Source: Lysobacter sp. FW306-1B-D06B
Lineage (GTDB): Bacteria; Pseudomonadota; Gammaproteobacteria; Xanthomonadales; Xanthomonadaceae
Direction of reading: 5' to 3'
Assembly (NCBI RefSeq): GCF_038446665.1
Contig: NZ_CP151802.1
Span: forward strand, 4,030,001-4,094,000
DNA: 64,000 nt
In this document: one piece after another, positions 1 to 10,084 of the stretch
Layout of the letters: each line of letters opens with the position of its first letter
How positions within the stretch are numbered: the stretch's first letter is position 1
Notes under the pieces: generated by a model
The model's database searches: none
What the model saw: the letters and a program-made list of their open reading frames with translations, nothing else
Told to the model about the DNA's origin: nothing
Program-made: the position numbers and the translations under genes

Positions 1-116
1 ACCTGGTCGAAACGGGACCAGCGGCCGATCGTGCGCAGCAACGGCCGCGCGACGCTGGCACGCCGTCCCCGGAACCAGTGCGGAAAGCGTTCTTGCAGGC
101 GGCGTTCGAGTGGCAT
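1..116 (-). CDS. Lysophospholipid acyltransferase-like protein, N-terminal fragment
   Basis: The minus strand opens with an ATG at 114-116 and runs off the window edge, giving about 38 residues that begin MPLERRLQERFPHWF and continue with an arginine-rich stretch and GRWSRFDQ. This start looks like the N-terminus of the hemolysin/OlsB-like acyltransferases found in Xanthomonadaceae, from memory of that family. No catalytic motif lies inside the fragment, so the function is an inference. No clear ribosome binding site precedes the ATG. Codon use is GC-rich like the neighbours. It is divergent from metK. Confidence 0.45.
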   Translation of the reverse strand, partial: MPLERRLQERFPHWFRGRRASVARPLLRTIGRWSRFDQ

Positions 117-393
117 GCGTCGCGGCGGTCGCCCCGGCGGGGCTTTCGCCGGGGAAGGTTGGGCGCGACTGGCGACAGCGGCATGGCGGTTCCGGGTCAG
201 AACGGTGACAAGCCCCCCGTTCCGGCGCGGTGCGCACGTCGACGGGTCAGCCTCCGGAGCCGGCCGGGAGCGCAGAAATGGGCGTCCCGCTTAACCTGTT
301 CGCAACATCTCCTTGGCGCACAATGCGCCGACCGGCACGACCCTGTATCATGCCCGGCCATCCTTTCATCCGAATCAAGGGATATTGACCTCG

Positions 394-1614
394 ATGTCCA
401 GCTACCTGTTCACCTCTGAATCCGTCTCCGAAGGCCATCCGGACAAGATCGCGGACCAGATTTCCGACGCCGTCCTCGACGCCATCCTGGCGCAGGACAA
501 GCGCGCGCGCGTCGCCTGCGAGACGATGGTGAAGACCGGCGCGGCGATCGTCGCCGGCGAGGTCACCACGACCGCGTGGGTCGACATCGAGTCGCTGGCG
601 CGCCGCGTGATCAACGAGATCGGCTACGACAATTCCGACGTCGGCTTCGACGGCCACACCTGCGCCATCATCAACATGCTGGGCAAGCAGTCGCCGGACA
701 TCGCCGCCGGCGTTGATCGCAAGAAGCCGGAAGAACAGGGCGCGGGCGACCAGGGCCTGATGTTCGGCTACGCCTGCAACGAGGCGCCGGAATTCATGCC
801 GGCCCCGATCTACTACTCGCACCGTCTGGTCGAGCAGCAGGCCAAGATCCGCAAGAAGAAGAACTCGCCGCTGCCGTGGCTGCGTCCGGACGCGAAGTCG
901 CAGGTCACGCTGCGCTACGACGCCAACCACAACGTCGCGGGCCTCGACGCCGTCGTGCTGTCCACGCAGCATGACCCGGGCATCAAGCAGAAGGACCTGG
1001 TGGAAGGCGTGTACGAGCACGTCCTCAAGCCCGTGCTGCCGAAGAAGTGGCTCGAGTCGCTGCCGAAGAACAAGATCCACATCAACCCGACGGGCATCTT
1101 CGTGATCGGCGGCCCGGTGGGCGACTGCGGCCTGACCGGCCGCAAGATCATCGTCGACAGCTACGGCGGCATGGCCCGCCACGGCGGTGGTGCGTTCTCG
1201 GGCAAGGATCCGTCGAAGGTCGACCGCTCGGCCGCCTACGCCGCGCGCTACGTCGCCAAGAACATCGTCGCCGCCGGCCTGGCCGACCGTTGCGAAGTGC
1301 AGGTCTCCTACGCCATCGGCGTCGCCGAGCCGACCTCGATCTCGGTCACCACCTTCGGCACCGGCAAGATCAGCGACGAGAAGATCGAGAAGCTGATCCG
1401 CAAGCACTTCGACCTGCGTCCGTACGGCATCGTGAAGATGCTCGACCTGATCCACCCGGTGTACCAGGACACGGCCGCCTACGGCCACTTCGGCCGCAAG
1501 CCGAAGGAAGTGTCGTACGTCGACGGCGCCGGCAAGAAGCAGACCGCCACGGCCTTCTCGTGGGAGAAGACCGACCGCGCCGACGCCCTGCGCGCCGACG
1601 CCAAGCTGAAGTAA
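394..1614 (+). CDS. metK: S-adenosylmethionine synthetase
   Basis: MetK makes S-adenosylmethionine from methionine and ATP in the cytosol. The protein is 406 residues, about the usual length. It starts [18 protein letters not shown] with the conserved GHPDK at 14-18. It carries the ATP-binding signature [10 protein letters not shown] at 116-125 and the glycine-rich loop GGGAFSGKD at about 264-272. The ATG at 394 was chosen because it gives the canonical N-terminus; an upstream in-frame start at 313 would add unconserved residues. The gene is followed by a hairpin and then by a SAH riboswitch and ahcY, so the two enzymes of the methyl cycle are adjacent but separately controlled. Confidence 0.97.
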   Translation: MSSYLFTSESVSEGHPDKIADQISDAVLDAILAQDKRARVACETMVKTGAAIVAGEVTTTAWVDIESLARRVINEIGYDNSDVGFDGHTCAIINMLGKQSPDIAAGVDRKKPEEQGAGDQGLMFGYACNEAPEFMPAPIYYSHRLVEQQAKIRKKKNSPLPWLRPDAKSQVTLRYDANHNVAGLDAVVLSTQHDPGIKQKDLVEGVYEHVLKPVLPKKWLESLPKNKIHINPTGIFVIGGPVGDCGLTGRKIIVDSYGGMARHGGGAFSGKDPSKVDRSAAYAARYVAKNIVAAGLADRCEVQVSYAIGVAEPTSISVTTFGTGKISDEKIEKLIRKHFDLRPYGIVKMLDLIHPVYQDTAAYGHFGRKPKEVSYVDGAGKKQTATAFSWEKTDRADALRADAKLK

Positions 1615-1656
1615 GCGGTACGCGGCGCCGCGCGCGAGCGTGGGTCGCGACACCAC

Positions 1657-1690
1657 ACGAAACGGGCCGCTCGTCGGCCCGTTTCGTTGT
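1657..1690 (+). terminator. Probable intrinsic terminator after metK
   Basis: A perfect 12-bp stem (arms 1657-1668 and 1676-1687, ACGAAACGGGCC and its complement) with a 7-base loop lies 43 bases after the metK stop. The tail is weak (TGT), so it may be an imperfect or bidirectional terminator. It separates metK from the SAH riboswitch of ahcY. Confidence 0.6.
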
Positions 1691-1759
1691 CCGGCAGGAC
1701 GGCTGTCGGGGCCGGTCGAGTTCATCCACGACCAGCCCCCAACGGCTAGAATGCCGGCT

Positions 1760-1834
1760 CCCACCGAGGGGCGCTGCAAGTCCGGCATTCGGAATCAGGC
1801 TCGGCGGGAGTTCCAGAACAACGGCGCCCGGTTT
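1760..1834 (+). promoter_or_regulatory. SAH riboswitch upstream of ahcY
   Basis: The sequence holds the conserved blocks of the S-adenosylhomocysteine riboswitch in order. These are CCGAGGGGCGCTGCAAG at about 1764-1780, AGGCTCGG at 1797-1804 and CAACGGCGCCCG at about 1819-1830. The first block's CCGAG can pair with CTCGG, and the GGCGC segments allow the pseudoknot. This element is known upstream of SAH hydrolase genes in proteobacteria and switches expression on when SAH accumulates. It sits 77 bases before the ahcY start, which fits that role. Confidence 0.88.
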
Positions 1835-1910
1835 GGCGAGCCGCACACGGCCGCCCTCACCCCAACCCTCCTCCGCACGGCGGACGAGCGGGACGAAACC
1901 GGAGCAATCG

Positions 1911-3356
<1,446 letters not shown>

Positions 3357-3383
3357 TCGACGCAAGTCGCATCACGCCGCACG

Positions 3384-3416
3384 AAAAGCGGGCGCTTCGG
3401 CGCCCGTTTTCCTTTG
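3384..3416 (+). terminator. Intrinsic terminator after ahcY
   Basis: The stem CGGGCGC/GCGCCCG with a TTCG tetraloop (3389-3406) is flanked by AAAA before and TTTT after, then CCTTTGG. It lies about 30 bases past the ahcY stop and should end the ahcY transcript. Confidence 0.8.
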
Positions 3417-3440
3417 GGGCGGCCGCGGCCCGAAAGCACG

Positions 3441-3469
3441 TTCAATTCATCGCGATGAAGAGATAGAAT
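3441..3469 (+). promoter_or_regulatory. Possible sigma-70 promoter for metF
   Basis: TTCAAT (3441-3446) and TAGAAT (3464-3469) are spaced by 17 bases and lie 27 bases before the metF start, downstream of the ahcY terminator. The -10 matches the consensus at 5 of 6 positions, the -35 only at 3 of 6. Confidence 0.4.
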
Positions 3470-3496
3470 TCCCTCAACCTCACGCGAGCGGCCCGC

Positions 3497-4327
3497 ATGC
3501 CCACGCCTCCGATCAGCTTCGAGTTCTACCCGCCCAAGACCGACGAGCAGCGCGCGCAGCTGGACAAGACCGCGGCGAAGTTGAAGTTGGAGAAGCCGCA
3601 GTACGTCTCGTGCACCTTCGGTGCCGGCGGCTCGACGCTGAGCTATACGCCCGAGACGGTGGAACGCCTGCACAAGGAACACGGGCTCGATGCCGCCCCG
3701 CACCTGTCCTGCGTCGGTGGCACGCGCGCGGAACTGGGTGAGTTGCTCGAACGCTACAAGGCCATGGGCTGCCGCCGCATCGTCGCGCTGCGCGGCGACC
3801 TGCCTTCCGGCATGGGCCACACCGGCGACTTCCGCTACGCGACGGAGCTGGTGGAATTCATCCGCAAGGAGCACGACGGCTATTTCCACATCGAAGTGGG
3901 CTGCTATCCGGAATGCCATCCGCAGTCCGACGACGCGCTCGCCGACCTGCGCCACTTCAAGGCGAAGATCGACGCCGGCGCCGACGGCGCGATCACGCAG
4001 TACTTCTACAACGCCGACGCGTATTTCCGCTTCGTCGACGATGCACGCAAGCTCGGCGTGAACGTGCCGATCGTGCCGGGCATCATGCCGATCTCGAACT
4101 TCTCGCAGCTCAAGCGCTTCTCCGATGCGTGCGGCGCGGAAATCCCGCGGTGGATCGGCAAGCGCATGCAGGCCTTCGGTGACGACGTCGACTCCATTCG
4201 CGAGTTCGCCGCGGATTTCGTCGCCGACATGTGCCATCGACTGATCGAAGGCGGCGCGCCCGGCCTCCACTTCTACACGCTGAACCTCACCAAACCGACG
4301 CTGGCCGTGCTCGCGCGCATGCGCTGA
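3497..4327 (+). CDS. metF: 5,10-methylenetetrahydrofolate reductase
   Basis: MetF reduces methylene-THF to methyl-THF with FAD, supplying the methyl group for methionine synthesis. The protein is 276 residues, close to bacterial MetF. It starts MPTPPISFEFYPPKTDEQ with the family's FEFxPPK motif and its conserved glutamate. It keeps the CTFGAGGST block, ALRGDLP, and the QYFYN segment of the TIM barrel. It completes a methionine/SAM-cycle group with metK and ahcY. Its own likely promoter and the terminator before it suggest independent transcription. Confidence 0.96.
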   Translation: MPTPPISFEFYPPKTDEQRAQLDKTAAKLKLEKPQYVSCTFGAGGSTLSYTPETVERLHKEHGLDAAPHLSCVGGTRAELGELLERYKAMGCRRIVALRGDLPSGMGHTGDFRYATELVEFIRKEHDGYFHIEVGCYPECHPQSDDALADLRHFKAKIDAGADGAITQYFYNADAYFRFVDDARKLGVNVPIVPGIMPISNFSQLKRFSDACGAEIPRWIGKRMQAFGDDVDSIREFAADFVADMCHRLIEGGAPGLHFYTLNLTKPTLAVLARMR

Positions 4328-4402
4328 AAGCACGCGATCTCACACGCGGCATTGACGGCACGGGGGAGACGATGAGCGCTCCCGCTCCCCCCGGGCCGAA
4401 AC

Positions 4403-4978
4403 ATGAATGCGCCGCGATTCGCGGTGGTGGCATCGAGCCTGCTGCTCGCGTGGTCGTGTGCGTTTGCCCCCGCGCACGCTGCCGGCGCCATCCACCGCTG
4501 CCAGACTTCGGACGGTGAAGCCGTCTACACCGACAGCGCCTGCACGGCCTTCGACGCGAAGCCGTCGCCGATGTCGGCCGACCTGCTCAACCGCATCGCG
4601 ATGGACGATGCGGTGTTCAATTCCGATACGTCGCGCGCCCGCGCCCTGGGCTCGGCGATCCGCACGCGGCGCGCGCCACAGGCCGGTTGCGCGCGCAGTC
4701 CCGGGCAGCTGTCGATGGACCTGCTGGCGTCTTTCGCGATGGGCGATGTGAACCGTCTGGCGGAGAGCGTGCACTGGCCGGGCCTGCGTCACCGCCAGGC
4801 GCACGCGGTGATGAACCGGTTGCAGCAGCTGATGCGCCAGTCGCTGATCGATGCCAGCTTCTGGCCCGGCCTGGCCGGCACCGGCGCCGGGGCGATGCAG
4901 CTGACCTTCACCCAGCCCGAGCGAGTGATGGAAGTCGGCGTGGAGCGTTACGCCGGTTGCTATTTCGTGCGCTTCTGA
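4403..4978 (+). CDS. Small secreted protein with DUF4124-like N-terminus
   Basis: This 191-residue protein has a signal peptide (residues 1 to about 26, hydrophobic VVASSLLLAW, cleavage near AHA-AG). The mature N-terminus, IHRCQTSDGEAVYTDSAC, resembles the DUF4124 pattern of two cysteines around DG-x-x-x-Y-x-D. The rest is unassigned and ends in GCYFVRF. It is followed at once by a paralogue with the same layout (5056-5649). The function is unknown; a periplasmic or cell-surface location is likely. Confidence 0.7.
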   Translation: MNAPRFAVVASSLLLAWSCAFAPAHAAGAIHRCQTSDGEAVYTDSACTAFDAKPSPMSADLLNRIAMDDAVFNSDTSRARALGSAIRTRRAPQAGCARSPGQLSMDLLASFAMGDVNRLAESVHWPGLRHRQAHAVMNRLQQLMRQSLIDASFWPGLAGTGAGAMQLTFTQPERVMEVGVERYAGCYFVRF

Positions 4979-5055
4979 AGCCTCGCCAGGCGTGCCCGCG
5001 CGGGACTGCGATCCACGCACTGTCCTGCCCTCGCCGGCCCCGCTAGTCTGCGCCG

Positions 5056-5649
5056 ATGCCCGTCCTGATCCGTTCGTTGTTCGCGCTGTGCCAGTTCGGC
5101 GTGCTCGCCTGGTGCGGGACGACGCAGGCGCAGGTCCGGCACTGCGTCACGCCCGACGGTCAGAGCGTCTTTACCGATCGCGGCTGCGAGGCGTTCGGCG
5201 GCGTGGAGCAGGCGCAGCCGCGAGCGGCGGATGGCGCCACGGTCGAGAAGAAGCGCGGCGGTGGTTGCGCCCGCAACATCGACGACCTGCTGTTCGAGAT
5301 GAACGGCGCCTTCGACGCCCATGACGCGAACCGCCTCGCGGGCGTCTATCACTGGGCGGGAATGTCGGGCAGCAGCGCGTACAACGTGATGGAGCGGCTG
5401 GATGCCATCGTGCAGCGACCGGTGGTGGACATCGTGCCGGTGATGCCCGAAGAGGCGCCGCCCGCGGCGGAGCCCGCGCCCTACCCGGCCTTCGAGGACG
5501 CGCCTGTGGCCGAACCCGCGCCCGCTGCCAAACCGCCGCGCACGCCGATCGCCGTGCGCGTGGAGCAGACGCAGCTCGGCGGAATCGCGGCCGTACGCAC
5601 CGTTTTCGGCCTGCAGAAGCACTTCGGCTGCTGGTGGATCAAGGGCTGA
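5056..5649 (+). CDS. Small secreted protein, paralogue of the preceding gene
   Basis: This 197-residue protein has a signal peptide ending near TTQAQ. It then shows the same DUF4124-like pattern as its upstream neighbour (VRHCVTPDGQSVFTDRGC), a shared middle motif (DANRLAGVYHWAGM against DVNRLAESVHWPGL) and a matching C-terminal end (FGCWWIKG). A proline/alanine-rich linker of about 45 residues (around 135-180) is unique to this copy. The pair looks like an old tandem duplication. No function can be assigned. Confidence 0.7.
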   Translation: MPVLIRSLFALCQFGVLAWCGTTQAQVRHCVTPDGQSVFTDRGCEAFGGVEQAQPRAADGATVEKKRGGGCARNIDDLLFEMNGAFDAHDANRLAGVYHWAGMSGSSAYNVMERLDAIVQRPVVDIVPVMPEEAPPAAEPAPYPAFEDAPVAEPAPAAKPPRTPIAVRVEQTQLGGIAAVRTVFGLQKHFGCWWIKG

Positions 5650-5725
5650 AGCGCCCGGGCCGGCAAGGCCCGCCGTTTGGGACGCGGGCCGGGAGCGAGG
5701 CACAATAGCGGTTTCCCCCTGACGG

Positions 5726-6646
5726 ATGCCGCCGATGCAATACCCCGACTGGATCTGGCACAACGGCGCGATCAAGCGCTGGGCCGAGGCCACCACGCAC
5801 GTGATGTCGCACGCGCTGCATTACGGCTCGTCCGTCTTCGAGGGCATCCGCAGCTACCAGACGCCGAACGGCCCGGTGATCTTCCGCCTCACCGACCACA
5901 ACACGCGCCTGTACGCCTCCGCCAAGATCTACGACATGGCGATCCCGTACACGCTGGAGCAGATCAACGCCGCGTGCCGCGAAGTGATCAAGGCCAACGA
6001 CAACACCACCGATTACCTGCGCCCGGTCGCGTACCGCGGCCTGGGCGGCTTCGGCCTGTCGGCCGACACGCCGACCGACGTCGCGGTGGCGACCTGGAAG
6101 ATGGGCCAGTACCTGGGCGCGAGCGTGGTCGACCAGGGCATCGACGCCTGCGTGTCGAGCTGGCAGCGCTTCGCGCCGAACACCATTCCGGCCGGCGCCA
6201 AGGCCGGCGGCAACTACCTCTCCGGCCAGCTGGTCGCGCGTGAAGCGCGCCGCCTGGGCTTCGGCGAAGGCATCGCGCTGGCCTCCACCGGCCTGCTGTC
6301 GGAAGGCGCGGGCGAGAACCTGTTCCTGGTCTTCAACGGCGCGCTGCACACCACGCCGGTCAGCGCCGCGTTGCTCAACGGCATCACCCGCAACACGATC
6401 ATCACCCTGGCCCGCGACGCCGGCCTGGAAGTGGTCGAACGCGACCTGCCGCGCGAATACCTGTACCTGTGCGACGAGCTTTTCATGTGCGGCACGGCGG
6501 CGGAAATCACGCCGATCCGCTCGGTCGACGGCCGCCAGGTCGGCACCGGAAAGCCGGGGCCGGTGACGCGTCAGATCCAGGAGTTGTTCTTCGGCCTGTT
6601 CGACGGCCGCACGCACGACAAGTACGGGTGGCTGGAGCCGCTGTAA
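5726..6646 (+). CDS. ilvE: Branched-chain amino acid aminotransferase
   Basis: IlvE transfers the amino group between glutamate and the keto acids of leucine, isoleucine and valine, using PLP in the cytosol. The 306-residue protein is a fold-type IV aminotransferase: it keeps HALHYGSSVFEGIR near the N-terminus, the PLP lysine in GAKAGGNYL (about K159), STGLLSEGAGENLF, and the GTAAEITPI block near the C-terminus. The start could be 5726 or the second ATG at 5735. A strong hairpin terminator follows. Confidence 0.95.
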   Translation: MPPMQYPDWIWHNGAIKRWAEATTHVMSHALHYGSSVFEGIRSYQTPNGPVIFRLTDHNTRLYASAKIYDMAIPYTLEQINAACREVIKANDNTTDYLRPVAYRGLGGFGLSADTPTDVAVATWKMGQYLGASVVDQGIDACVSSWQRFAPNTIPAGAKAGGNYLSGQLVAREARRLGFGEGIALASTGLLSEGAGENLFLVFNGALHTTPVSAALLNGITRNTIITLARDAGLEVVERDLPREYLYLCDELFMCGTAAEITPIRSVDGRQVGTGKPGPVTRQIQELFFGLFDGRTHDKYGWLEPL

Positions 6647-6665
6647 CGCTTCCACTCCATCGAAA

Positions 6666-6700
6666 TGAAGAAGGCGCCGTGAGGCGCCTTCTTCGTTTAC
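6666..6700 (+). terminator. Intrinsic terminator between ilvE and the convergent kinase gene
   Basis: GAAGAAGGCGCC, GTGA loop, GGCGCCTTCTTC followed by GTTTA. The 12-bp stem is perfect (about 6668-6695). The A-rich left side and T-rich right side let it serve ilvE, and possibly also the kinase gene that converges from the other strand. Confidence 0.75.
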
Positions 6701-6718
6701 CGGATGCCGGTCGCGACG

Positions 6719-8065
6719 TTACACCGCCGGAATCGAAATCAACGGCGCATCGAACGTCAACGTCGCCACCACGCCCCGGTCGCCACCGGGTCGCACCTGC
6801 ACATCCCACGCGTACAGCGCACAAAGACGCCGCACGATCGACAGACCGATGCCGCCGCCTTGCGAATGCCCCGCGTGCGTTCCGCGATATCCACGCTGGA
6901 ACAGCTTGGCTGCATCCTCCTCGCTCAGGCCCGGACCGGAGTCGACCACGTCCACCGAACGCCGGCCGATGCGCACGATCACCTCGCCCTCGGTGCTGTA
7001 CTTCACCGCGTTGCCGACGAGGTTGCCCAGCGCCACCGACACCGCCGCTTCAGGCGCATCGACGAGCAGGCTCGGCTCGCCTTCCACGCGCAGCTCCAGC
7101 GGCTTGCCACCCAGCTGCGCGCGATGCGCGTCGAGCAGTTGCTCGGCGACGCGCGCCACGTCGGTGGCGCCGTGCCCACGTTCGTTGCGCGAAAGCAGCA
7201 GCAGCGCGCTGATGAGGTCGGTGCACTGCTGTTCGGCGCGCTGGATGCGCAGCAGGCGGTTGCGCGTCTTCTCGTCCACGTCCGGCCGCGAGAGCAGCAG
7301 CTCCACCGCACCCTTGATCACCGCCAATGGCGTGCGCAGCTCATGGCTCACGTCCGCGTTGAATTCGCGGTCGCGCTGCACCACTTCGGTCAGGCGCTCG
7401 GCGTAGTCGTCCAATGCCTCGGCGAGCTGGCCCACTTCGTCGTCCGGGAAATGCGAGGCAAGGCCTTCCGGCTCCGCGCTGCGTCCGGACTGCTTCAGCC
7501 GGTTGGCCAGTTCCGTCACCGGGCTCATCACGCGCGAGGCCGACCACCACCCCACCAGCAGCGACAGCAGCGTGAAGATGAAGACCGCCGCCCAGATCGC
7601 CCGCTGGAACTGCGCCTCGCCGCGCGTGGCCTGCGACATGTCGTAGGCGAGGAAGAACCACGCCTTCGGCGTCTTGCGCACCGCCAGCTTGTACGCGAAC
7701 GGTTCGCCGTTGGCGACGCCGGTCATGCCATAGATGCCGTCGCGCAGTTCGTACCACTCCGGCCAGTTCACCCGCACCGAGTCGATCTTCTCGATCGGAT
7801 ACACGTACGCCCTGATCTGGTCGACCGCGAACTGCGAGTTGTCCGGATCCAGCTCGAACTGGCGCGCGGCCTGCTCGATGTTCCGGTTCATCACATCCTC
7901 GACCAGCTGGTTCTCCACGCGGTTGCGCGTCCAGTTGGTCGCCCAGGCGAACATGGCCGTGAGGCCGAAGCCCAGCAGCACGAAGGCAAGGATGATGCGG
8001 CTGCGCAACTGCCGCCGGAAACGCGTGCGCCTGCGTGCGGGCGCGGGATCGCCGGCCTGGGCCAT
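6719..8065 (-). CDS. Membrane sensor histidine kinase, ColS-like
   Basis: About 448 residues, with a basic N-terminus, a first membrane helix (RIILAFVLLGFGLTAMF), a periplasmic sensor of roughly 115 residues, a second helix (AAVFIFTLLSLLVGWW), HAMP, HisKA with VSHELRTPLAVI (phosphorylated His near 240), and HATPase_c with NLVGNAVKYS and GGGIGLSIV. The start at 8065 lies 5 bases after the stop of the response regulator gene; a start at 8110 would overlap that gene by 41 bases. It forms an operon with the response regulator upstream. The partner resembles ColR of Xanthomonas, so ColS-like is the likely class. The ligand is unknown. Confidence 0.9.
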   Translation of the reverse strand: MAQAGDPAPARRRTRFRRQLRSRIILAFVLLGFGLTAMFAWATNWTRNRVENQLVEDVMNRNIEQAARQFELDPDNSQFAVDQIRAYVYPIEKIDSVRVNWPEWYELRDGIYGMTGVANGEPFAYKLAVRKTPKAWFFLAYDMSQATRGEAQFQRAIWAAVFIFTLLSLLVGWWSASRVMSPVTELANRLKQSGRSAEPEGLASHFPDDEVGQLAEALDDYAERLTEVVQRDREFNADVSHELRTPLAVIKGAVELLLSRPDVDEKTRNRLLRIQRAEQQCTDLISALLLLSRNERGHGATDVARVAEQLLDAHRAQLGGKPLELRVEGEPSLLVDAPEAAVSVALGNLVGNAVKYSTEGEVIVRIGRRSVDVVDSGPGLSEEDAAKLFQRGYRGTHAGHSQGGGIGLSIVRRLCALYAWDVQVRPGGDRGVVATLTFDAPLISIPAV

Positions 8066-8069
8066 CCGG

Positions 8070-8750
8070 TCAGCCGTTGTCTGGCGCGGCGATGCGGTAA
8101 CCGATGCCATGGCGCGTCTGGATCAGCGGGACATCGAAGGGCTTGTCGACCACCGCGCGCAGGCCGTGGATGTGCACGCGCAGGCTGTCCGAATCCGGCA
8201 GTTCCTCGCCCCACACGCGCGTTTCCAGTTCCTGGCGCGTGACCACCGCCGGCGAAGCCTCCATCAGCGCCTGCAGGATCTTCAGCGCAGTCGGGTTGAG
8301 TTGCAGCAGCTTGGCCTGACGACGCACTTCCAGCGTGTCGAGGTTGTATTCCAGATCGGCGACGTTGAGCACGCGCGTCTGCACACCGCGACCGCGGCGC
8401 GAGAGCGCGTTCAGGCGCACCTCGACTTCCTGCAGCGCGAAGGGCTTGATGAGGTAGTCGTCGGCGCCGGAGTCGAAGCCAGCCAGCTTGTTCTCCAACG
8501 AATCGCGCGCGGTCAGCATCAGCACCGGCGTCTGCTTGCGCGCTTCGTTGCGCAGCTTGCGGCAGACCTCCAGACCGTCCAGCCCTGGAAGGTTGAGGTC
8601 GAGCACGATGGCGTCGAAGTCATGGACCACCGCCAGGTGCAGGCCGGTGACGCCATCGGCCGCGAAATCGACGGTATGGCCGCGGTCTTCGAGGAAGTCC
8701 CCGAGATTGGCGGCGATGTCCTGGTTGTCTTCGATGACGAGAATGCGCAT
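8070..8750 (-). CDS. OmpR-family response regulator, ColR/VgrR-like
   Basis: A 226-residue two-domain regulator. The receiver domain holds ED at 7-8, the phosphoacceptor D51 in VLDLNLPG and K in LIKPF. It is followed by a winged-helix DNA-binding domain ending RVHIHGLRAVVDKPF...RHGIGYRI. The opening MRILVIEDNQDIAANLGDFL closely resembles ColR of Xanthomonas from memory. A ribosome binding site GGAAGG precedes the ATG. It is transcribed first in the operon with the kinase. ColR homologues control envelope integrity and metal or antimicrobial tolerance; whether that holds here is inference. Confidence 0.92.
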   Translation of the reverse strand: MRILVIEDNQDIAANLGDFLEDRGHTVDFAADGVTGLHLAVVHDFDAIVLDLNLPGLDGLEVCRKLRNEARKQTPVLMLTARDSLENKLAGFDSGADDYLIKPFALQEVEVRLNALSRRGRGVQTRVLNVADLEYNLDTLEVRRQAKLLQLNPTALKILQALMEASPAVVTRQELETRVWGEELPDSDSLRVHIHGLRAVVDKPFDVPLIQTRHGIGYRIAAPDNG

Positions 8751-9178
8751 GTGACCTTCCTAGATGATGGACATTCGACCGGCCGGTGCCGCCGTGGTTC
8801 CGCACGGCATGAATGCGGCTTCGCCCGTCGAGGGAGAGCTTAACGATTCTGCCAGAGCCACCGAAGTGCGCGGATCACCGCGTGCAGACGCGCTCGCGCA
8901 CGTCCGACGCCAAACTTCAGCCAAACAAAGGCCCAGACACGGGGCCACCGTGCCTGGGCCAAAAAGGTATTGCCCCGATTACCGTAACCTGCATCGACCA
9001 GATTGCTGACTTGGAAGAGCGGCAGTGCTGCGGTAGACACAGGCTACGCTGATTTCGATTAAACGGTCGTTAAAAACCACCGTTAAATATTCGTTATTCA
9101 TCCATGAAAAGGCCGTGTGAAGATCGCAGGATCAGCTAACTTCGCCGATCGTGCAGACATCCCCAGCGAACGCCAAAT
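8751..9178 (-). other. Gap between rimK and the response regulator; possible small RNA
   Basis: No convincing protein gene is visible. A 66-codon GTG frame exists on the minus strand (8840-9040), but its third positions are far less GC-rich than the neighbours. The left part should hold the regulator's promoter. An AT-rich stretch at about 9060-9115 (with TATTTAA on the minus strand) followed by a strong minus-strand hairpin at 8930-8960 could define a short non-coding RNA or simply a distant rimK terminator. Confidence 0.35.
8923..8960 (-). terminator. Intrinsic terminator on the minus strand
   Basis: The arms 8930-8942 and 8948-8960 form a 13-bp stem around a 5-base loop. On the minus strand the single non-Watson-Crick position is a G-U pair; on the plus strand it would be an A-C mismatch, so the RNA is probably read from the minus strand. 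The tail is TTTGTTT. It lies about 220 bases after rimK. Confidence 0.6.
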
Positions 9179-10084
9179 TCACCGTGCGGCGGCCCGTTTC
9201 AGGGCTTTTCGCCGGACCCGTTCGGCGAGGTAGGTGACGATCTCCCCTGCCACGTCCACTCCGCTGGCGTCCTCGATCCCTTCCAGCCCCGGCGATGCGT
9301 TGACTTCGAGCACCAGCGGACCGCGTTTCGAACGGATCAGATCGACACCGGCGATGCCCAGGCCAAGCACGCGCGATGCGCGGATTGCTACATCTTCTTC
9401 CGCCGCACTCGCGCGCACGCCTTTTGCGGTGCCGCCACGATGCAGGTTGGAGCGGAAGTCGCCCTTCGGCGCCTGGCGCTTCATCGCGGCGACGACGCGA
9501 CCGCCGACGACGAAGCAACGCAGGTCGGCGCCGCGCGCCTCCTCGATGAACTCCTGGACGAGGAAATTGGCGTACAGGCCCCGCAGCGCCTCGATCACGC
9601 CCTGCGAGGCGGACAGCTTCTCGGTCAGCATCACGCCCGCACCCTGCGTGCCCTCGTTGAGCTTGATGACGTGCGGCGGCGCGCCGAGCATGGACAGCAG
9701 ATCGTGCGTGTCGTCGGGGTTGTCGCCGAACACCGTGGTCGGCAGGCCGATGTGCTCGGCCGCCAGCAACTGGTGGCAGCGCAGCTTGTCGCGCGCCCGC
9801 AGGACCGCGTCGGAGGAATTCGGCGTCAGCGTGCCCATCAGCTCGAACTGACGCAGCACCGCCGAGCCGTAGCGTGTGATGGAAGCACCGATGCGCGGGA
9901 TCACGGCCTGGTAACCCGAAATCGGCTTGCCCTTGTAGCGCATGCTGAATCCGTCGCTGGCGATGCGCATGTAGCAGCGCAGCGGGTCGAGCACGCGCAC
10001 GCTGTGTCCCTGCTCGCGGGAGGCCTCCACCAGCCGGCGTGTCGAGTAGAGCTTGCTGTTGCGCGAGAGGATCGCCAGTTTCAT
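9179..10084 (-). CDS. rimK: RimK-type ATP-grasp glutamate ligase
   Basis: RimK adds glutamate residues to the C-terminus of ribosomal protein S6, and can make poly-glutamate. The 301-residue protein opens [18 protein letters not shown] as in E. coli RimK. It has the ATP-grasp features [21 protein letters not shown] (nucleotide contacts), [15 protein letters not shown] and the metal-binding [13 protein letters not shown]. Its ATG overlaps the stop of the upstream protease gene by 4 bases (ATGA), so the two are translated together. The gene ends with KRAAAR. Confidence 0.95.
   Translation of the reverse strand: MKLAILSRNSKLYSTRRLVEASREQGHSVRVLDPLRCYMRIASDGFSMRYKGKPISGYQAVIPRIGASITRYGSAVLRQFELMGTLTPNSSDAVLRARDKLRCHQLLAAEHIGLPTTVFGDNPDDTHDLLSMLGAPPHVIKLNEGTQGAGVMLTEKLSASQGVIEALRGLYANFLVQEFIEEARGADLRCFVVGGRVVAAMKRQAPKGDFRSNLHRGGTAKGVRASAAEEDVAIRASRVLGLGIAGVDLIRSKRGPLVLEVNASPGLEGIEDASGVDVAGEIVTYLAERVRRKALKRAAAR

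Noticed and set aside
31..294. Plus-strand frames at the window start
   Set aside because: They are antisense to the better-supported start of the acyltransferase-like gene and run into the metK leader with no motif.
117..393. Possible SAM riboswitch upstream of metK
   Set aside because: No recognisable SAM-I or SAM-II blocks are seen. The region is divergent promoter sequence.
8840..9040. 66-codon GTG frame on the minus strand
   Set aside because: Third positions are not GC-rich as in neighbouring genes, and a terminator-type hairpin lies inside it. It is treated as non-coding.
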